A stretch of 64,000 nucleotides of DNA from Delphinus delphis (GCF_949987515.2 NC_082700.1:38341380-38405379), one strand, 5' to 3'; shown: positions 1 through 11,540, counted from the first letter of the stretch. The notes: generated from the letters alone by a model not told the origin. Program-made: numbers and translations.

Positions 1-139
1 TTAAACAGGATTTAATATATGAATATTATACTAAATAATTACATTTTCATGTTGATGGTGTATTACATATTCATGCTACCCAAGCAAATTTAGCTTTAAA
101 AAAATAACCATCTTTAGTACTTAGAATAGGTATTACAGT
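1..139. other. AT-rich flank left of the full-length L1
   Basis: Short AT-rich unique-looking sequence before the L1 target-site duplication. I see no gene or recognisable repeat in it. Confidence 0.5.
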
Positions 140-153
140 TGATATTAGTTTTT
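140..153. repeat. Target-site duplication, 3' side of the L1
   Basis: TGATATTAGTTTTT is identical to 8094-8107. It runs directly into the poly-T that represents the minus-strand L1 A-tail, so the exact inner edge is ambiguous by a few T residues. Confidence 0.85.
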
Positions 154-504
154 TTTTTAATTTTTTAAAAAACTTTATTGGAGTATAATTGCTTTACAAT
201 GTTGTGTTAGTTTCTTCTGTACAACAAACTGAATCAGCTATATGTATACATATATCCCCTATCCCCTCCCTCTTTAGCTTCCCTCCCACCCTCCTTATCC
301 CATCCCTATACGTCATCACAAAGCATCGTACTGATCTCCCTGGCAGCAGCTTCTCACTAGCCATCCATTTTACATTTGGTAGTGTATATATGTCAGTGCT
401 ACTTCATCCCAGCTTCCCCTTCCCCCCTGTGTCCTCAAGTCATTTCTCTACCTGTGGGTTTTTATTCCTGCCCCACCACTAGGTTCATCAGTACCTTTTT
501 GTTA
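154..504 (-). other. L1 3' UTR
   Basis: Non-coding 3' end of the full-length L1. The same sequence, in the same orientation, recurs in the truncated copies at 37731-38089 and 45586-45929 (motifs TTGCTTTACAATG, GTGAATCAG, and TTTTACATTTGGTAGTG or its variant). The plus-strand open frames at 189-482 and 376-582 are antisense shadows of this UTR. Confidence 0.85.
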
Positions 505-3500
505 GATTACATATATGTGTGTTGGCACATGGTATTTGTTTTTCTCTTTCTGACTTACTTCACTCTGTATGACAGACTCTAGTTCCATCCACATCATTAC
601 AGATAACTCAATTTCATTCCTTTTTATGGCTTAGTAATATTCCATTGTATATAAGTGTTACTTCTTTATCCATTCATCTATTGATGGACATTTAGGTTGC
701 TTCCATATCCTGGCTATTGTAAATAGTGCTGCAATAAACATTGCAGTACATGTATCTTTTTGAATTATGGTTTTCTCAGGGTATGTGCTCAGTAGTGGGA
801 TTGCTGGATCATATGGTAATTCTATTTTTAGTTTTTTAAGGAATCTCCATGCTGTTTTCCATGGTGGCTGTATCAATTTACATTCCCACCAACAGGGCAA
901 GGGGGGTGGTCCCTTTTCTAGATTTTTTAATGATGGTTATTCTGACTAGTGGGAGGTGATAACTCATTGTGGTTTTGATTTGCATTTCACTAATGATTAG
1001 ATAATTAGTGATGTTGAGCAACTCTTCATTTGTTTGTTAGCAATCTGTATATCTTCTCTGGAGAAATGTCTGTTTAGGTGTTCCACTCATTTTTGGTTTG
1101 GGTTGTTTATTTTTTGATATTGAGCTACATGAGCTGCTTATATATTTGGGAGATTAATTCTTTGTCAGTTGCTTCCTTTGTAAATGTTTTCTCCCATCCT
1201 GAGTGTTGTCTTTCATCTTGTTTATGGTTCCTTTGCTGTGCAAAAGCTTTTAAGATTCATTAAGTCCCATTTGTTTATTTTTGTTTTTATTTCCATTTAT
1301 CTAAGCTATGTGTCAAAAAGGATCTCACTGTAATTTATGTCATAGAGTGTTCTGCCTATGTTTTCCTCTATGAGTTTTATAGTGTCTGGCCTTACATTTA
1401 GATCTTTAATACATTTTGAGCTTGTGTATGGTGTTAGGGAGTGTTCTAATTTCGTTCATTTACATGTAGCTGTCCAGCTTTCCCAACACCACTATTGAAG
1501 AGGCTGTCTTTTCTCCACTGTATATTCTTGCCTCCATTGTCAAAGTTAAGGTGACCATATGTGCATGCACTTACCTCTGGGATTTCTATCCTGTTCCATT
1601 GATCTATAGTATTGTTTTTGTGCCCGTACCATACTGTCTTGATTAATGTAGCTTTGTAGCATTGTCTGAAGTGAGGGCACCTGATTCCTCCAGCTCCGTT
1701 TTTCTTTCTCAGGATTGCTTTAGTTATTCAGAGTCTTTTGTGTTTCCTTACAAATTGTGTAATTTTTTGTTCTAGTTCTGTGAAAAATGCCATTGGTAGT
1801 TTGATAAAGATTGCACTGAATCTGTAGATTGCTTTGGGTAGTACAGTCATTTTCCAAGAATATGGTATATCTCTCCATCTGTTTGTATCATCTTTGATTT
1901 CTTTCATCAGTGTCTTATAGTTTTCTGCATACAGGTCTTTTGCCTCTTTAGTTAGGTTTATTCCTAGGTATTTTATTCTTTTTGTTGTGATGGTAAATGG
2001 GAGTATTTCCTTAATTTCTCTTTCTGATTGTTCATTGTTAGAGTATAGCAATGCAAGAAATTTCTATGCATTAATTTCGTATCCTGATACTTTACCAAAT
2101 TCATTGATTAGCTCTAGTAGTTTTCTGGTAGCATCTTTAGGATTTTCTATGTATAGCATCATGTCATCTGCAAACAGTGACAGTTTTACTTCTTCCTTTC
2201 CTATTTGAATTCCTTTTATTTCTTTTTCTTCTCTGATTGCCATGGCTAAAATTTCCAAAACTGTACTGAGTAATAGTGGTGAGAGTGGGCATCCTTGTCT
2301 TGTTCGTGATCTTAGAGGAAATGCTTTCAATTTTTTCACCATTGAGAATGATGTTGGCAGTGGGTTTGTCATATATGGCTTTTATTTTGTTGAAGTAGAT
2401 TCCCTCTATGCCCACTTTCTTTAGGGTTTTTATCATAAATTTGTGTTGAATTTTGTTAAAAGCTTTTTGCATTATTGAGATTTTCATATGGTTTTTATCC
2501 TTCAATTTGTTAGTATGGTGTTATCACATTGACGGATTTGAGTATATTGAAGAATCCTTACATTTCCAGGATAAACCCCACTTCATCATGGTGTATGATC
2601 GTTTTAATGTGCTGCTGGATTCTGTTTGCTAGTATTTTGTTGAGGATTTTTGCATCTATGTTTATCAGTGTTATTGGCCTGTAATTTTCTTTTTTTGTGA
2701 CATCTTTGTCTGGTTTTGTTATGAGAGTGTTGGTGGCCTTGTAGAATGATTTTGGGAGTGTTCCTTTGTCTGTTATATTTTGGAAGAGTTTGAGGATAGG
2801 TGTTAGCTCTTCTCTAAATGTTTGATAGAATTTGCCTGTGAAGACATCTTGTCCTGGGCTTTTGTTTTTTGGAAGATTTTTAATCACAGTTTCAATTTCA
2901 GTGTTTGTGATTGGTCTGTTCATATTTTCTATTTCTTTTCTATTGGTTCAGTCTTGGAAGGTTGGAATTTTCTAAGAATTTGTCCATTTTAATGGCATAT
3001 AGTCGTTCATAGTAATCTCTCATGATCCTTTGTATTTCTGCTGTGTCACTTGTTACTTCTCCTTTTTAATTTCTTTTTTTTGAACTTTTGAATTTTATTT
3101 TATTTATTTTTTTAATGCAGAAGGTTCTTATTAGTTATCCAATTTATACATATTAGTGTATATATTATCAATCCCAATCTCCCAATCCTTTTTCATTTCT
3201 AATTCTGTTGATTTGAGGTTTCTCCCTTTTTTTCTTGATGAGTCTGGGTAATGGTTTATCAATTTTGTTTATCTTCTCAAAAAACCTGTTTTTAGTTTTA
3301 TTGATCTTTGCTGTTGTTTCCTTCATTTTTTTTTTTTTTTTAATTTCTGATCTGTTTATGATTTCTTTCTTTCTGCTAACTTTGGGAGTTTTTTTGTTCT
3401 TCTTTCTCTAAATCTTTAGGTGTAAGGTTAGGTGGTTTATTTGAGACTTTTCTTGTTTCTTGAGGTAGTATTGTATTGCTATAAACTTCCCTCTTAGAAC

Positions 3501-4370
3501 TGGTTTTGCTGCATCACATAGATTTTGGGTCATCGTGTTTTCATTGTCATTTGTTTCTAAGTATTTTTTGATTCCCTCTTCGATTTCTTCAGTGATCTCT
3601 TGGTTATTTACTGGTGTATTGTTTAGCCTCCATGTGTTTGTATTTTTTACAGTTTTCATCCTGTAATTGATATCTAGTCTCATAGCATTGTGGTCAGAAA
3701 AGATGCTTGATACAATTTCAATTTTCTTAAATTTACCGAGGCTTGATTTCTGACCCAAGATGTGAGCTATTTTGGAGAATGTTCTGTGTGCACTTGAGAA
3801 GAAGGTGTATTATGTTGTTTTTGGTTCGAATGTCCTATAAATATCAATTAAGTCTAACTGGTCTAATGTGTCATTTAAAGCTTCTGTTTATTTTCTGTTT
3901 GGATGATCTGTCCATTGGTGTAAGTGGGGTGTTAAAGTCCCCTACTATTATTGTGTTACTGTCAATTTCTCCTTTTATGGCTGTTAACATTTGCCTTCTG
4001 TATTGAGGCATTCCTATATTGGGTGCATAGATATTTACAACTGTTATATCTTCTTCTTGGATTGATGCCTTGATCATTATGTAGTGTCCTTTATTGTCTC
4101 TTGTAATAGTCTTTATTTTAAAGTCTATTTTGCCTGATATGAGTAGTGCTACTCCAGATTTCTTTTGATTTCCATTTGCATGGAATACCTTTTACATCTC
4201 ATCACTTTCAGTCTACATGTGTCCCTAGCTCTGAGATGGGTCTCTTGTAGACAGCATATATATGGGTTTTCTTTTTGTATCTATTCAACTAGTCTGTGTC
4301 TTGGCTGGACCTTTTAATCCATTTACATTCAAGGTTATTACTGATCTGTATGTTCCTATTACCATTTTAT
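505..4370 (-). pseudogene. L1 ORF2 remnant (endonuclease / reverse transcriptase), broken
   Basis: The intact L1 ORF2 protein carries an N-terminal APE-type endonuclease, a central reverse transcriptase and a C-terminal Cys-rich region, and performs target-primed reverse transcription. Surviving minus-strand fragments lie in the expected order. The endonuclease part is at 3871-4077, with NIYAPN and GDFNTPL. Sequence upstream of the reverse transcriptase is at 3408-3758 and 2558-2923 ([18 protein letters not shown]). The reverse transcriptase core is at 2064-2505, with the catalytic FADD motif and [10 protein letters not shown]. The C-terminal part is at 1728-2051 and 658-900 ([27 protein letters not shown]). 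The fragments sit in different frames separated by stops. A nested 111-bp insertion at 3075-3185 interrupts the gene between two of them. The ends at about 505 and 4370 are estimated by homology. No full-length product is possible. Confidence 0.9.
3075..3185 (-). mobile_element. Nested, severely truncated L1 3' end inside L1 ORF2
   Basis: About 111 bp beginning T-rich and containing TTCTTATTAGTTATCCA, ATACATATTAGTGTATATAT and CAATCCCAATCTCCCAA, which are typical of an artiodactyl/cetacean L1 3' end. It interrupts otherwise continuous ORF2 sequence. The flanks repeat as TCCTTTTTAATTTCT (3060-3074) and TCCTTTTTCATTTCT (3186-3200), 14 of 15 identical, consistent with a target-site duplication. 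It therefore landed after the host L1. Confidence 0.8.
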
Positions 4371-4404
4371 TAATTGTGTTGGGTTTGTTTTTGTAGGTCT
4401 TTTC

Positions 4405-5300
4405 CTTCTCTTGTGTTTCCTGACTAGAGAAGTTCCTTTAGCATTTGTTGTAAGTCTGGTTTGGTGGTGCTGAATTCTCTTAACTTTTGCTTGTCTTTAA
4501 AGCTTTTGATTTCACCTTCGAATCTGAATGAGATTCTTGCTGGGTAGAGTAATCTTGGTTGTAGGTTTTTTCCTTTCATCACTTTAATTATATCTTGCCA
4601 CTCCCTTCTGGCCTGTAGAGTTTCTTCTGAAAGATTAACTGTTAACCTTATGGGGATTCCCTTTTATGTTATTTGTTGCTTTTCCCTTGATACTTGTAAT
4701 ATTTTTTTCTTTGTGTTTATTTTTTTTATTTTTATTAATATGTGTCTCAGTGTGTTTTTCCTTGGGTTTATCCTGTGTGGAACTCTCTGCGCTTCCTGGA
4801 TTTGATTGACTATTTCCTTTCCCATGTCGGGGAAGTTTTCAACTATAATCTCTTCAAATATTTTCTCAGACCCTTTCTTTCTTCTTTTTCTGGGTTGCCT
4901 ATAATCTGATTGTTGGTGTGCTTAATGTTGTTCCAGAGGTCTCTGACACAGTCCTCCATTCTTTTCATTCTTTTTTTCTTTATTCTGCTCTGCTGCAGTT
5001 ATTTCCACCATTTGAGCTCACTTATCTGTTCTTCTACCTCAAGTATTCTGCTATTGAGTCCTTCTACAGTATTTTTAATTTCACTTATTGTGTTGTTCAT
5101 TACTGTTTTTTGCTCTTTAGTTCTTCTAGGTCCTTGTTAAATGTTTCTTGTATTTTCTCCATTCTTTTTCCAAGATTTTGGATCTTATTTACTATCATTA
5201 TTCTCAATTATTTTTCAGGTAGTTTGCCTATTTCCTCTTCATTGATTTGGTCTTCTGGGTTTTTATCTTGCTCCTTTGCTTGAAAAATATTTCTCTATCT
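4405..5300 (-). pseudogene. L1 ORF1 remnant (RNA-binding chaperone), broken
   Basis: ORF1 of L1 encodes a trimeric, coiled-coil RNA-binding chaperone that coats L1 RNA. On the minus strand this stretch still encodes short pieces recognisable as artiodactyl L1 ORF1. These include a start-proximal NEEEIGKLPE, a coiled-coil stretch MNNTISEIKN, and a C-terminal RISFRFEGEIKS-like and KGTSLVRKHKR-like end near 4410-4540. No minus-strand frame of 60 codons survives here, so it carries several stops or frameshifts. The plus-strand frames at 4910-5283 are antisense shadows. Boundaries are estimated from where similarity to ORF1 fades into the 5' UTR and into the short gap before ORF2. Confidence 0.75.
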
Positions 5301-5814
5301 TCTCATTTTGTCTAATTTACAGTATTTGTGGTCTCCTTTCCCCAGGTTTCAGGGTTGTAGTTCCTCTTGCTTCTGTCTCTGCCCCCAGTGATGAGGTTGA
5401 TCCAGTGGGTAGGCTTTCTGATGGGAGTGTCTAGTGCCTTCATTCTGGTGGGTGAAGATGAGTCTTTTCCCTCCACAGGCAGTGCCATGTCAGGTTGTGT
5501 GTTTTGGCGTGTCTGTGAGCTTAGTATGATTTTAGGTATTCTGTGTTCTGATGGGTGGATTTGTGTTCCTGTCTTTTTATTGTTTGGTGTGACACGTCCA
5601 GCACTGGAAGCTTCTGGCAGTTGGGTGGAGCCATGTCTTGGATTCAGATAGAGACCTCTGTGTGAGCTCTTGTTGATTAATCTTCCCTGGGGCTGGGAAT
5701 TCTCTAGTGTTCCAGCATCCTGGACTCAATCCTTCCACCCCAGAGCCTCAGGCCCAACTTCCGGTTGAGCAACAACGACCCCTCAAGTTTCTTGTCCCAG
5801 CAATAGAGGGGATT

Positions 5815-6690
5815 AAGAAAAAGAAAAAGGCTAACAAAACCCCAGACAGATGGTAAAAGGTAAAATCAAACAAACAAAAACAGAAACAGAAGACATGCAC
5901 AAACACAAAAGAAACAAAAACAGAACCAAATAAATGAAAAAGCAAGAGAACAACCAGAAAAACAAAAGAACCCAAGAACAAAATCAAACAATTAAAAGGA
6001 AAACTGACAAAAACACAAAACCAAAAAACAAAACCAAAGCAGAGTGCCAGCTGAAGAATGAAGCAAAGAAACAAAATGAACCAACAAAAAGGATTAAAAA
6101 AAAGAAAAGAAAAGAAAAGAAAAAGAGTAAGGGGGAAAGAAAACAGAACAACAGAAAAGCAATGTAGAAATAAAAAAAATAAAATAGAAAATATATTAAA
6201 GAAAAAAAAGACAAACAGAACCCCAGAGAAATGGTAAAAACAAAATCCAACAAACAAAAACAGAAACAAGGAAACACACACACATGTAAAAGAAACAAAA
6301 ACAGAAAGTAAGAGAACAACCAGAGAAATAGAAGAACTCAAAAACAAAATCAAATAGTTAGGATTAAAACTAAAAAAATAACAACCTAAAAACAAAGCCA
6401 AAGCAGTGTGCCATTTGAAGAATAAAGCAAAGAAACAGAACAAACTGATAAAATTGATTTAAGAAAAATAATAATAAAATAATGTAAAAAGAGGAAAAAC
6501 ACGGGACAACAGAACAGCAAAGTAGAAATGGAAATATAAAAATAATTTAAAATATATTAAAGAAAAAGAAGAAGAAAATAAGGGAAAAGAACACAGAACA
6601 ACAGAAAAGCAAAGTAAAAATAGAAATATATTATAAAAATATGTTTTAAAACAGAGATCCCAAAAGACTAAAAACAAACAAACAAAAAAA
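5815..6690. repeat. A-rich tandem duplication in the L1 5' UTR (period about 381 bp)
   Basis: Two diverged units in direct order. Landmarks recur: ACCCCAGACAGATGGTAAAA (near 5839) against ACCCCAGAGAAATGGTAAAA (near 6220), AAGCAGAGTGCCAGCTGAAG against AAGCAGTGTGCCATTTGAAG, and GAACAACAGAAAAGCAATG against GACAACAGAACAGCAAAG. A third partial copy begins near 6550, with GAACAACAGAAAAGCAAAG at 6597. The spacing shortens from 381 to about 358 bp across the unit because of small deletions. Confidence 0.75.
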
Positions 6691-8072
6691 AAAAAACAAA
6701 AAAAAACCACTAAAATGGCAGCAAACAAACAAACAAAAAAAAAGAAAGAAAAAAATCCAAAAAAAGGCCAGAACCAACAACAGAAAGAATCAAAACGTAA
6801 TAAAATTAATAGTAATAATTATATTTCCCTGGGGTCTCCACTGTAAGTGTCCTTGCACACACCATGAGCCACAGGCTACCTCTGCCTCCCCAAGAGGCCT
6901 TCCTCTGTCTCTGCGCTGGTCTCTGGACCCGCTGCAGGCCCTGTGGGCACCACTCAGACTCTGATCTGGCCCAATGCCTGCTTGTGCTTGCCCCCAAAGT
7001 CACAGCTGTCAGAGCTAGACAGTTTTTATTTGTGGGAACACTCATTGTCTACTCAGATATTCCATGGACACAGGGCCTACCTAGCTGATCTTGGGGATTT
7101 AATCTGCAGCTTGTACAGCTGATGGAAAGATTTTCAGTCTTCTTCCTTAGTCACCCCATCCTTGGTGTCCAGCTTTGGTTTTATCCCCACTTCTGCATGT
7201 GGTCCACCTACAGGAGTCTGGTCCTGAGGCCACCTTGGAGCTTTTAGGTCTGCCCCAGTGAGGCCAGGATGCAGAGGTGGTATGATTGCTTTGATCATGG
7301 GAGCCCTGGCAGTGTCAAACTTGCAGGGAAGCTGGCAGCCACAGGCACAAGAGATATGGCCCTAGTGAGAGTCTTTTCTGATGCCCAGTATAAGGTGCAT
7401 GAGGGCCAGCTCTGAGTGGGATTGTTTTATTGCTTGGCAGCCAGTGCCAGCATGTGGGGAGAGAGAGGTTAGTGGCTCCTCCCCCTGCGTGTGACTCAGC
7501 AGTAGTGCCCTGCTTCCATGACAGTCCAGTCTTCCTCCATAGGCATTTCCTGCTGTGGATTTCCTCCCTCCCATCCCCTCAGTCTGTCTCCCCACAATCA
7601 ACATCAGTTCTCACTCTGGGCCTGCTCTCCAATCCCCATGCTCCAGCTCCCAGCCCCCTTACACACCTGTGAACACATGTCCCAGTCCAGGGCTCGCAGG
7701 GCCTCAGTACGGACCATCTGTGTATTTCTCACTCTGTCCCATCTGCTACAGATTGGCCAGCTTCACCTTCCTCCTCAGATGCTTCCCTTCTATCCAATCG
7801 ATTTGCCCATTGGAGAGGGGGTTTCCCAGAATTCGGGAATCCCTTCTCTGCTTCAGTTCCCCCACCCCTGGCTGCAGGTCCTGTCCTGCTTCCTCTCCTC
7901 CTCCCTTCTTTTTTCTGTCCTACCCAGTTGTGCAGGGATCATTATAGTCCTTTCCGGTGTCCAAGGTCTTCTGCTAGTTTACAGCTGGTGTTCTGTTAGA
8001 ATTGTTACATCTATAGATGTACTCCTGATGCATCCATGGAGAGAGATGAACTCCACGTCCTCCTACTCCTCC

Positions 8073-8083
8073 ACCATCTTGAA
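8073..8083 (-). promoter_or_regulatory. YY1-like element at the L1 5' end
   Basis: On the minus strand the L1 begins TGGCAGATTCAAGATGGTGG. The core AAGATGG lies at about nucleotides +14 to +20 of the element. Human L1 has a YY1 site (CAAGATGGCC) at about +13 to +21 that positions transcription start. The match in sequence, orientation and distance suggests the same role. The copy carries T where the common site has C. Confidence 0.55.
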
Positions 8084-8093
8084 TCTGCCAACC

Positions 8094-8107
8094 TGATATT
8101 AGTTTTT
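8094..8107. repeat. Target-site duplication, 5' side of the L1
   Basis: TGATATTAGTTTTT matches 140-153 in 14 of 14 positions. It directly abuts the L1 5' end and fixes that end at 8093. Confidence 0.85.
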
Positions 8108-10382
8108 AAATGAAAATAATTAATAGGTAAGCCATTTAGTGATTTTTAAAGTAATATTTGGAAGTAACAAAGGTTATTTCAATTAATTGATTTTCACTAA
8201 TGGTACTAAATTCACAAGCCAGTTTACTTTTATTTTATTTCTTTGTTAGAACAACCTTTCCTAAAACCCAAAAGATAAAAAAATATTTAAAGAGATATAT
8301 GTGTATAAAAATATATATATGTATAGCACACATATACATACATATATACACAGATATATATATGCATACACACATCATATACTTTGCATATATATGTATT
8401 TTGGGAATAATTCCTAATATTAAAAAATATATATTTTCAGTAACATAGAATTACTCTCCAAAGTGCAATAAATTAATAAAAATGATAAAAACTATGTTAC
8501 ACTTCAGTCACTTACTGTGAAACTTTGCATATCTAACAAACAGTAGAGAGAAAGTGTGCTGGATGGCAGCCTGGGCCACTCACTAAATAAGGACATATTC
8601 CCCTTTTCATCCTTTTCACATTAAGAATCTTAAATCTGCACTTGAGTGAAATAACAAAAAGTACACATCATGGATTGCAATTAGAGTTAAGTTCTCACAT
8701 GTCCAAATGAGAAAACTTGAAGTTCCTATGTGCCATTTCATGTGAGATTGGCCTTGCAAACAATTCCTAACAAATAATGGGGCAATTGCTGACCACCATT
8801 CTAAACATTATTTAGGAATATTTATAGTGACTGGTGAGAAACTCTGCTTGATATATATCTGTCATCTGCAATTTATATTATATAAAGTTGAATTTTCCTT
8901 AAATACCTCAGTAAAAATATTTGTTAAGCCCTTATTAGCTTCTAACTAAGCATATATAAATTTGAAACAAATTACCAAGAATTCAAAGAATGTATAGTAC
9001 AGTAGTATATAGATGCTGCATACACTCATCTTTAATGCCTCTGTATAATAATATTTTCTAGAAAATGTAAATTTTTATACCATTAAACTATGTTTGAAAA
9101 ATTTAGAAGGCATTAGAGTTGTAGGTAAATATAATAATACACACATCTGACCAACTCTATACTACTTACCTGTGCATTCTGCTGTGGCTTGATTTAATTT
9201 TTTTAAATGGGGCCACAAATGCATCCATCCCCTGAGGCATATAAACAGGGATTGGGTGATAGATATTCCTTCCTCTGTTTCTTGCCCACAAACATGAGAT
9301 TGAGACTATTCTTTAGAGAAGAAACAAATTATCCATCTTCCACTTATTGGCCTTTTCCCTCCCTCCCTTCTTTCCTTCCTTTCTTCCGTCCAAAATATTT
9401 ATCTAGTAAATATACCAGAGACACAATTATGTTATATGTTAAGTACATCATGCTGAGCAGGCAAACATGGTTCTTTTGTGTCTCATACATACAGTCCAGG
9501 GGGATACACTGTTATATTCAATAAGTTACCATCAACTGCAAGCAGTGCTAAATACATTCAAGATTCAAGAAGAGCATGTAACAGGAGCAATTTAAGCCAG
9601 TAGAGGAAAAATATAACATTAATATAAGACTTGAGGGAGTCTACTTGGTAAATTATCAGGAATGGGATACACTGGGGTGGTGAAAAAATGAAAATATTTC
9701 TCAAGTAGTGTGCATGTGTGAAGGTCTGATGTTAGGAGAAAGCATGATAAGTTTGAGTAAAGCTCCACTGGTTATTTCTCTTCTCAATTCACAGCATTTT
9801 CCTGACTCCACTATTAAACCTCATCTTGGTTTGAAATTCAGGAGGGCAGTAGCTATCAAACTTCACATTCTTAGTGTGATATCTATGTACATTTTTAGTT
9901 AATAAGAACAGCAACTCTACACTATTTCTCAGTGTATTTTCCATATAGTTAGCTTTAAAAGTTCTAGAGACTTTATTTTAAACTCAGATATGCAAATTTG
10001 CATACATTCTTATAGATCTGGATTTTATAAACAGATTTTGTGTATAATAACTGTATGTATACTGTAGATGAATATATATAATTATTATATATAATATATC
10101 TGATGTAGGGTTGCATTTCTATGTGGATGTGCAAATCTGATTTTATATATATTAATTAATAGCCCCTTATTTGTTAAAGAAAGCACAGATTAGTATTTTC
10201 CAGAGGATAAATAAATATACTTGAAAAACATGGGTGGCCTTATAAATTTTCTCTACTGGAAACTTATGGAGATGCTTTCAGTTGGATTCCTTGTATTCCA
10301 GCAACAGATATAAATAAGTTACCAAAATTTTCACCAGCTCAATATCTTTTTCAATTACTTAACCCTGTATAGATGATGGTTA
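8108..10382. other. Unique AT-rich sequence, no gene seen
   Basis: Contains a TA/CA-rich low-complexity stretch at about 8293-8400, a short CT-rich run at about 9352-9390 and an AT-rich patch at about 10068-10105. Open frames here, such as 9207-9524, are short and carry no recognisable domain. Confidence 0.5.
8293..8400. repeat. TA/CA-rich low-complexity sequence
   Basis: Runs of ATATAT interspersed with ACACA and CATATACATA, without a clean repeat unit. Confidence 0.7.
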
Positions 10383-10738
10383 TCACTTTCTTTTATTTCT
10401 TATTAAACATGTTCTGCCAATTCTTTCTTCACCACAAAACAAGTAGGCTGGTTTTGATTCACAGGAAGAGCTGCATTTGACAGATTTGATGATGGTGTCA
10501 GCAGTGGTCGCAGGCTTGAAGGACAGCACCAAACTTTTCTGTGGCCCAGCTCCCACTAAGTAGTTGTTTGAAGACACTCTGTGTGCCACAGGCATAGGTG
10601 TATCAGCCAGACATATTTGCCATTCCGAATGACAGCTGTGATGCAGCTGTTCGTGGAGAGAATGGAGTGTACAAAGAGAGAGGGGAAGAGCCATTCAAAC
10701 AAGTGACAACCATAGTAGCTTCCACTGAAAGATCCTGA
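10383..10738 (-). pseudogene. Unidentified exon-like or retrocopy-like segment
   Basis: On the minus strand, a TTTTGTTTTTTGTTTG pyrimidine tract and TATCTTCAG, a good splice-acceptor-like junction, precede sequence of coding-like composition. One frame reads VVTCLNGSSPLSLYTPFSP from about 10710. Near 10600 the plausible reading shifts to another frame (TPMPVAHRVSSNNYLVGAGP) that stays open to a stop at 10383. The second frame has a stop immediately before its first ATG. The two frames together suggest a frameshifted relic of an exon or processed mRNA. I cannot name a parent gene. It may equally be chance open frame in a slightly GC-richer patch. Confidence 0.25.
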
Positions 10739-11532
10739 AGATATAACAAACAAAAAACAAAATGTAGAATATAAAAGGTGTAACTCAACCTCTCTTAGAT
10801 CAGAATGGAAGCCACACATAAAATGACAATAAATGATGTCAGACTGTGAGAATGAGAGAAAAATATAGCTGCCTTATAGTACTTTTTAAATCAACTGAAG
10901 TTGCATGTGCTTGTGATTAATATAGGTCAAGCATTTGCTTATGGAATAACAGGGATGCGTGGAGTTTCCAGAAGGTTCTGCACATCTCTGGATACCTATG
11001 CCTGCCAGAAAGCTCCATATTTAAACTCCTATAAGAGTACATGACTATAAATAATTTATTGGATATCTCAAGATATTGAAGACATATTGGGAGGAGTAAA
11101 AGTAATACAAACATATGGGAGAAGAGGATAGAAATGAGAAAGATAGAAAAATAAGAACTGATAACTTTTTTTTAGAAAAGAGTACTTATAATGAATTAAC
11201 AATGAATAAAATTCTTTTTCACTCATTGATGATTATGAACTATGAGATCACTTTTTAACTACTCTTCAAAGGATTTGGAAATCTAATAAAAAGTCAAAAT
11301 ATCTATTGTTAGAAGTGCATATCAACTAATTAAATTAAATACTTTTTTTCATAAAAGCATTTCATATTATAAAATCCTCATTCTAATTTCCAAACATCCA
11401 AACATCCACCAAGAATAATGTTTTTTATAAAATATACCTAATATTTTATAAAACAAGTTTAATTATGCATTATAGGATTTATAAATATGCTCTAAATCAT
11501 GATGTAAGCTACAGAAATTATCATAATGAAAG
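10739..11532. other. Unique AT-rich sequence, no gene seen
   Basis: No recognisable repeat or gene. The open frame at 10917-11114 has no family features. Confidence 0.45.
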
Positions 11533-11540
11533 ATATTTCA

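Larger units (their letters stand above)
154..8093 (-). mobile_element. L1: Full-length, inactivated LINE-1 retrotransposon
   Basis: A non-LTR retrotransposon of about 7.94 kb in antisense orientation. Read on the minus strand, the order is 5' UTR (8093 to about 5300), ORF1 remnant, ORF2 remnant, 3' UTR (about 505 to 159) and an A-tail seen here as poly-T at 151-158. The two ends are bounded by the same 14-bp sequence, TGATATTAGTTTTT, so it is a single insertion complete at its 5' end. About 8 kb is in the range known for full-length artiodactyl L1s. ORF1 and ORF2 are both split by stops and frameshifts, and ORF2 also carries a nested insertion, so the copy cannot retrotranspose. The 3' UTR resembles those of the truncated L1s at 37731 and 45586, which points to related subfamilies of cetacean/artiodactyl L1. 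Confidence 0.95.
5301..8093 (-). promoter_or_regulatory. L1 5' UTR / internal promoter region
   Basis: About 2.8 kb upstream of ORF1 down to the L1 5' end. L1 5' UTRs carry an internal RNA polymerase II promoter. Three parts are visible. From about 5300 to 5810 is mixed sequence. From about 5810 to 6790 is an A-rich (plus strand) low-complexity block with an internal tandem duplication. From about 6830 to 8093 is a clearly more GC-rich block than the rest of the window. The plus-strand frame at 7518-8096 (192 codons) runs antisense through this UTR and looks like a chance frame. Confidence 0.8.

Noticed and set aside
4910..5651. Plus-strand frames of 76-121 codons
   Set aside because: They are antisense shadows of L1 ORF1 and the adjoining 5' UTR.
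5748..6443. Minus-strand open frame of 231 codons rich in Phe, Leu, Ser and Val
   Set aside because: It is the complement of the A-rich tandem block of the L1 5' UTR. The hydrophobic composition is a by-product of base composition, not a membrane protein.
7518..8096. Plus-strand open frame of 192 codons
   Set aside because: It runs antisense across the L1 5' UTR and ends at its 5' boundary. No domain is recognisable, and the region is known non-coding L1 sequence.
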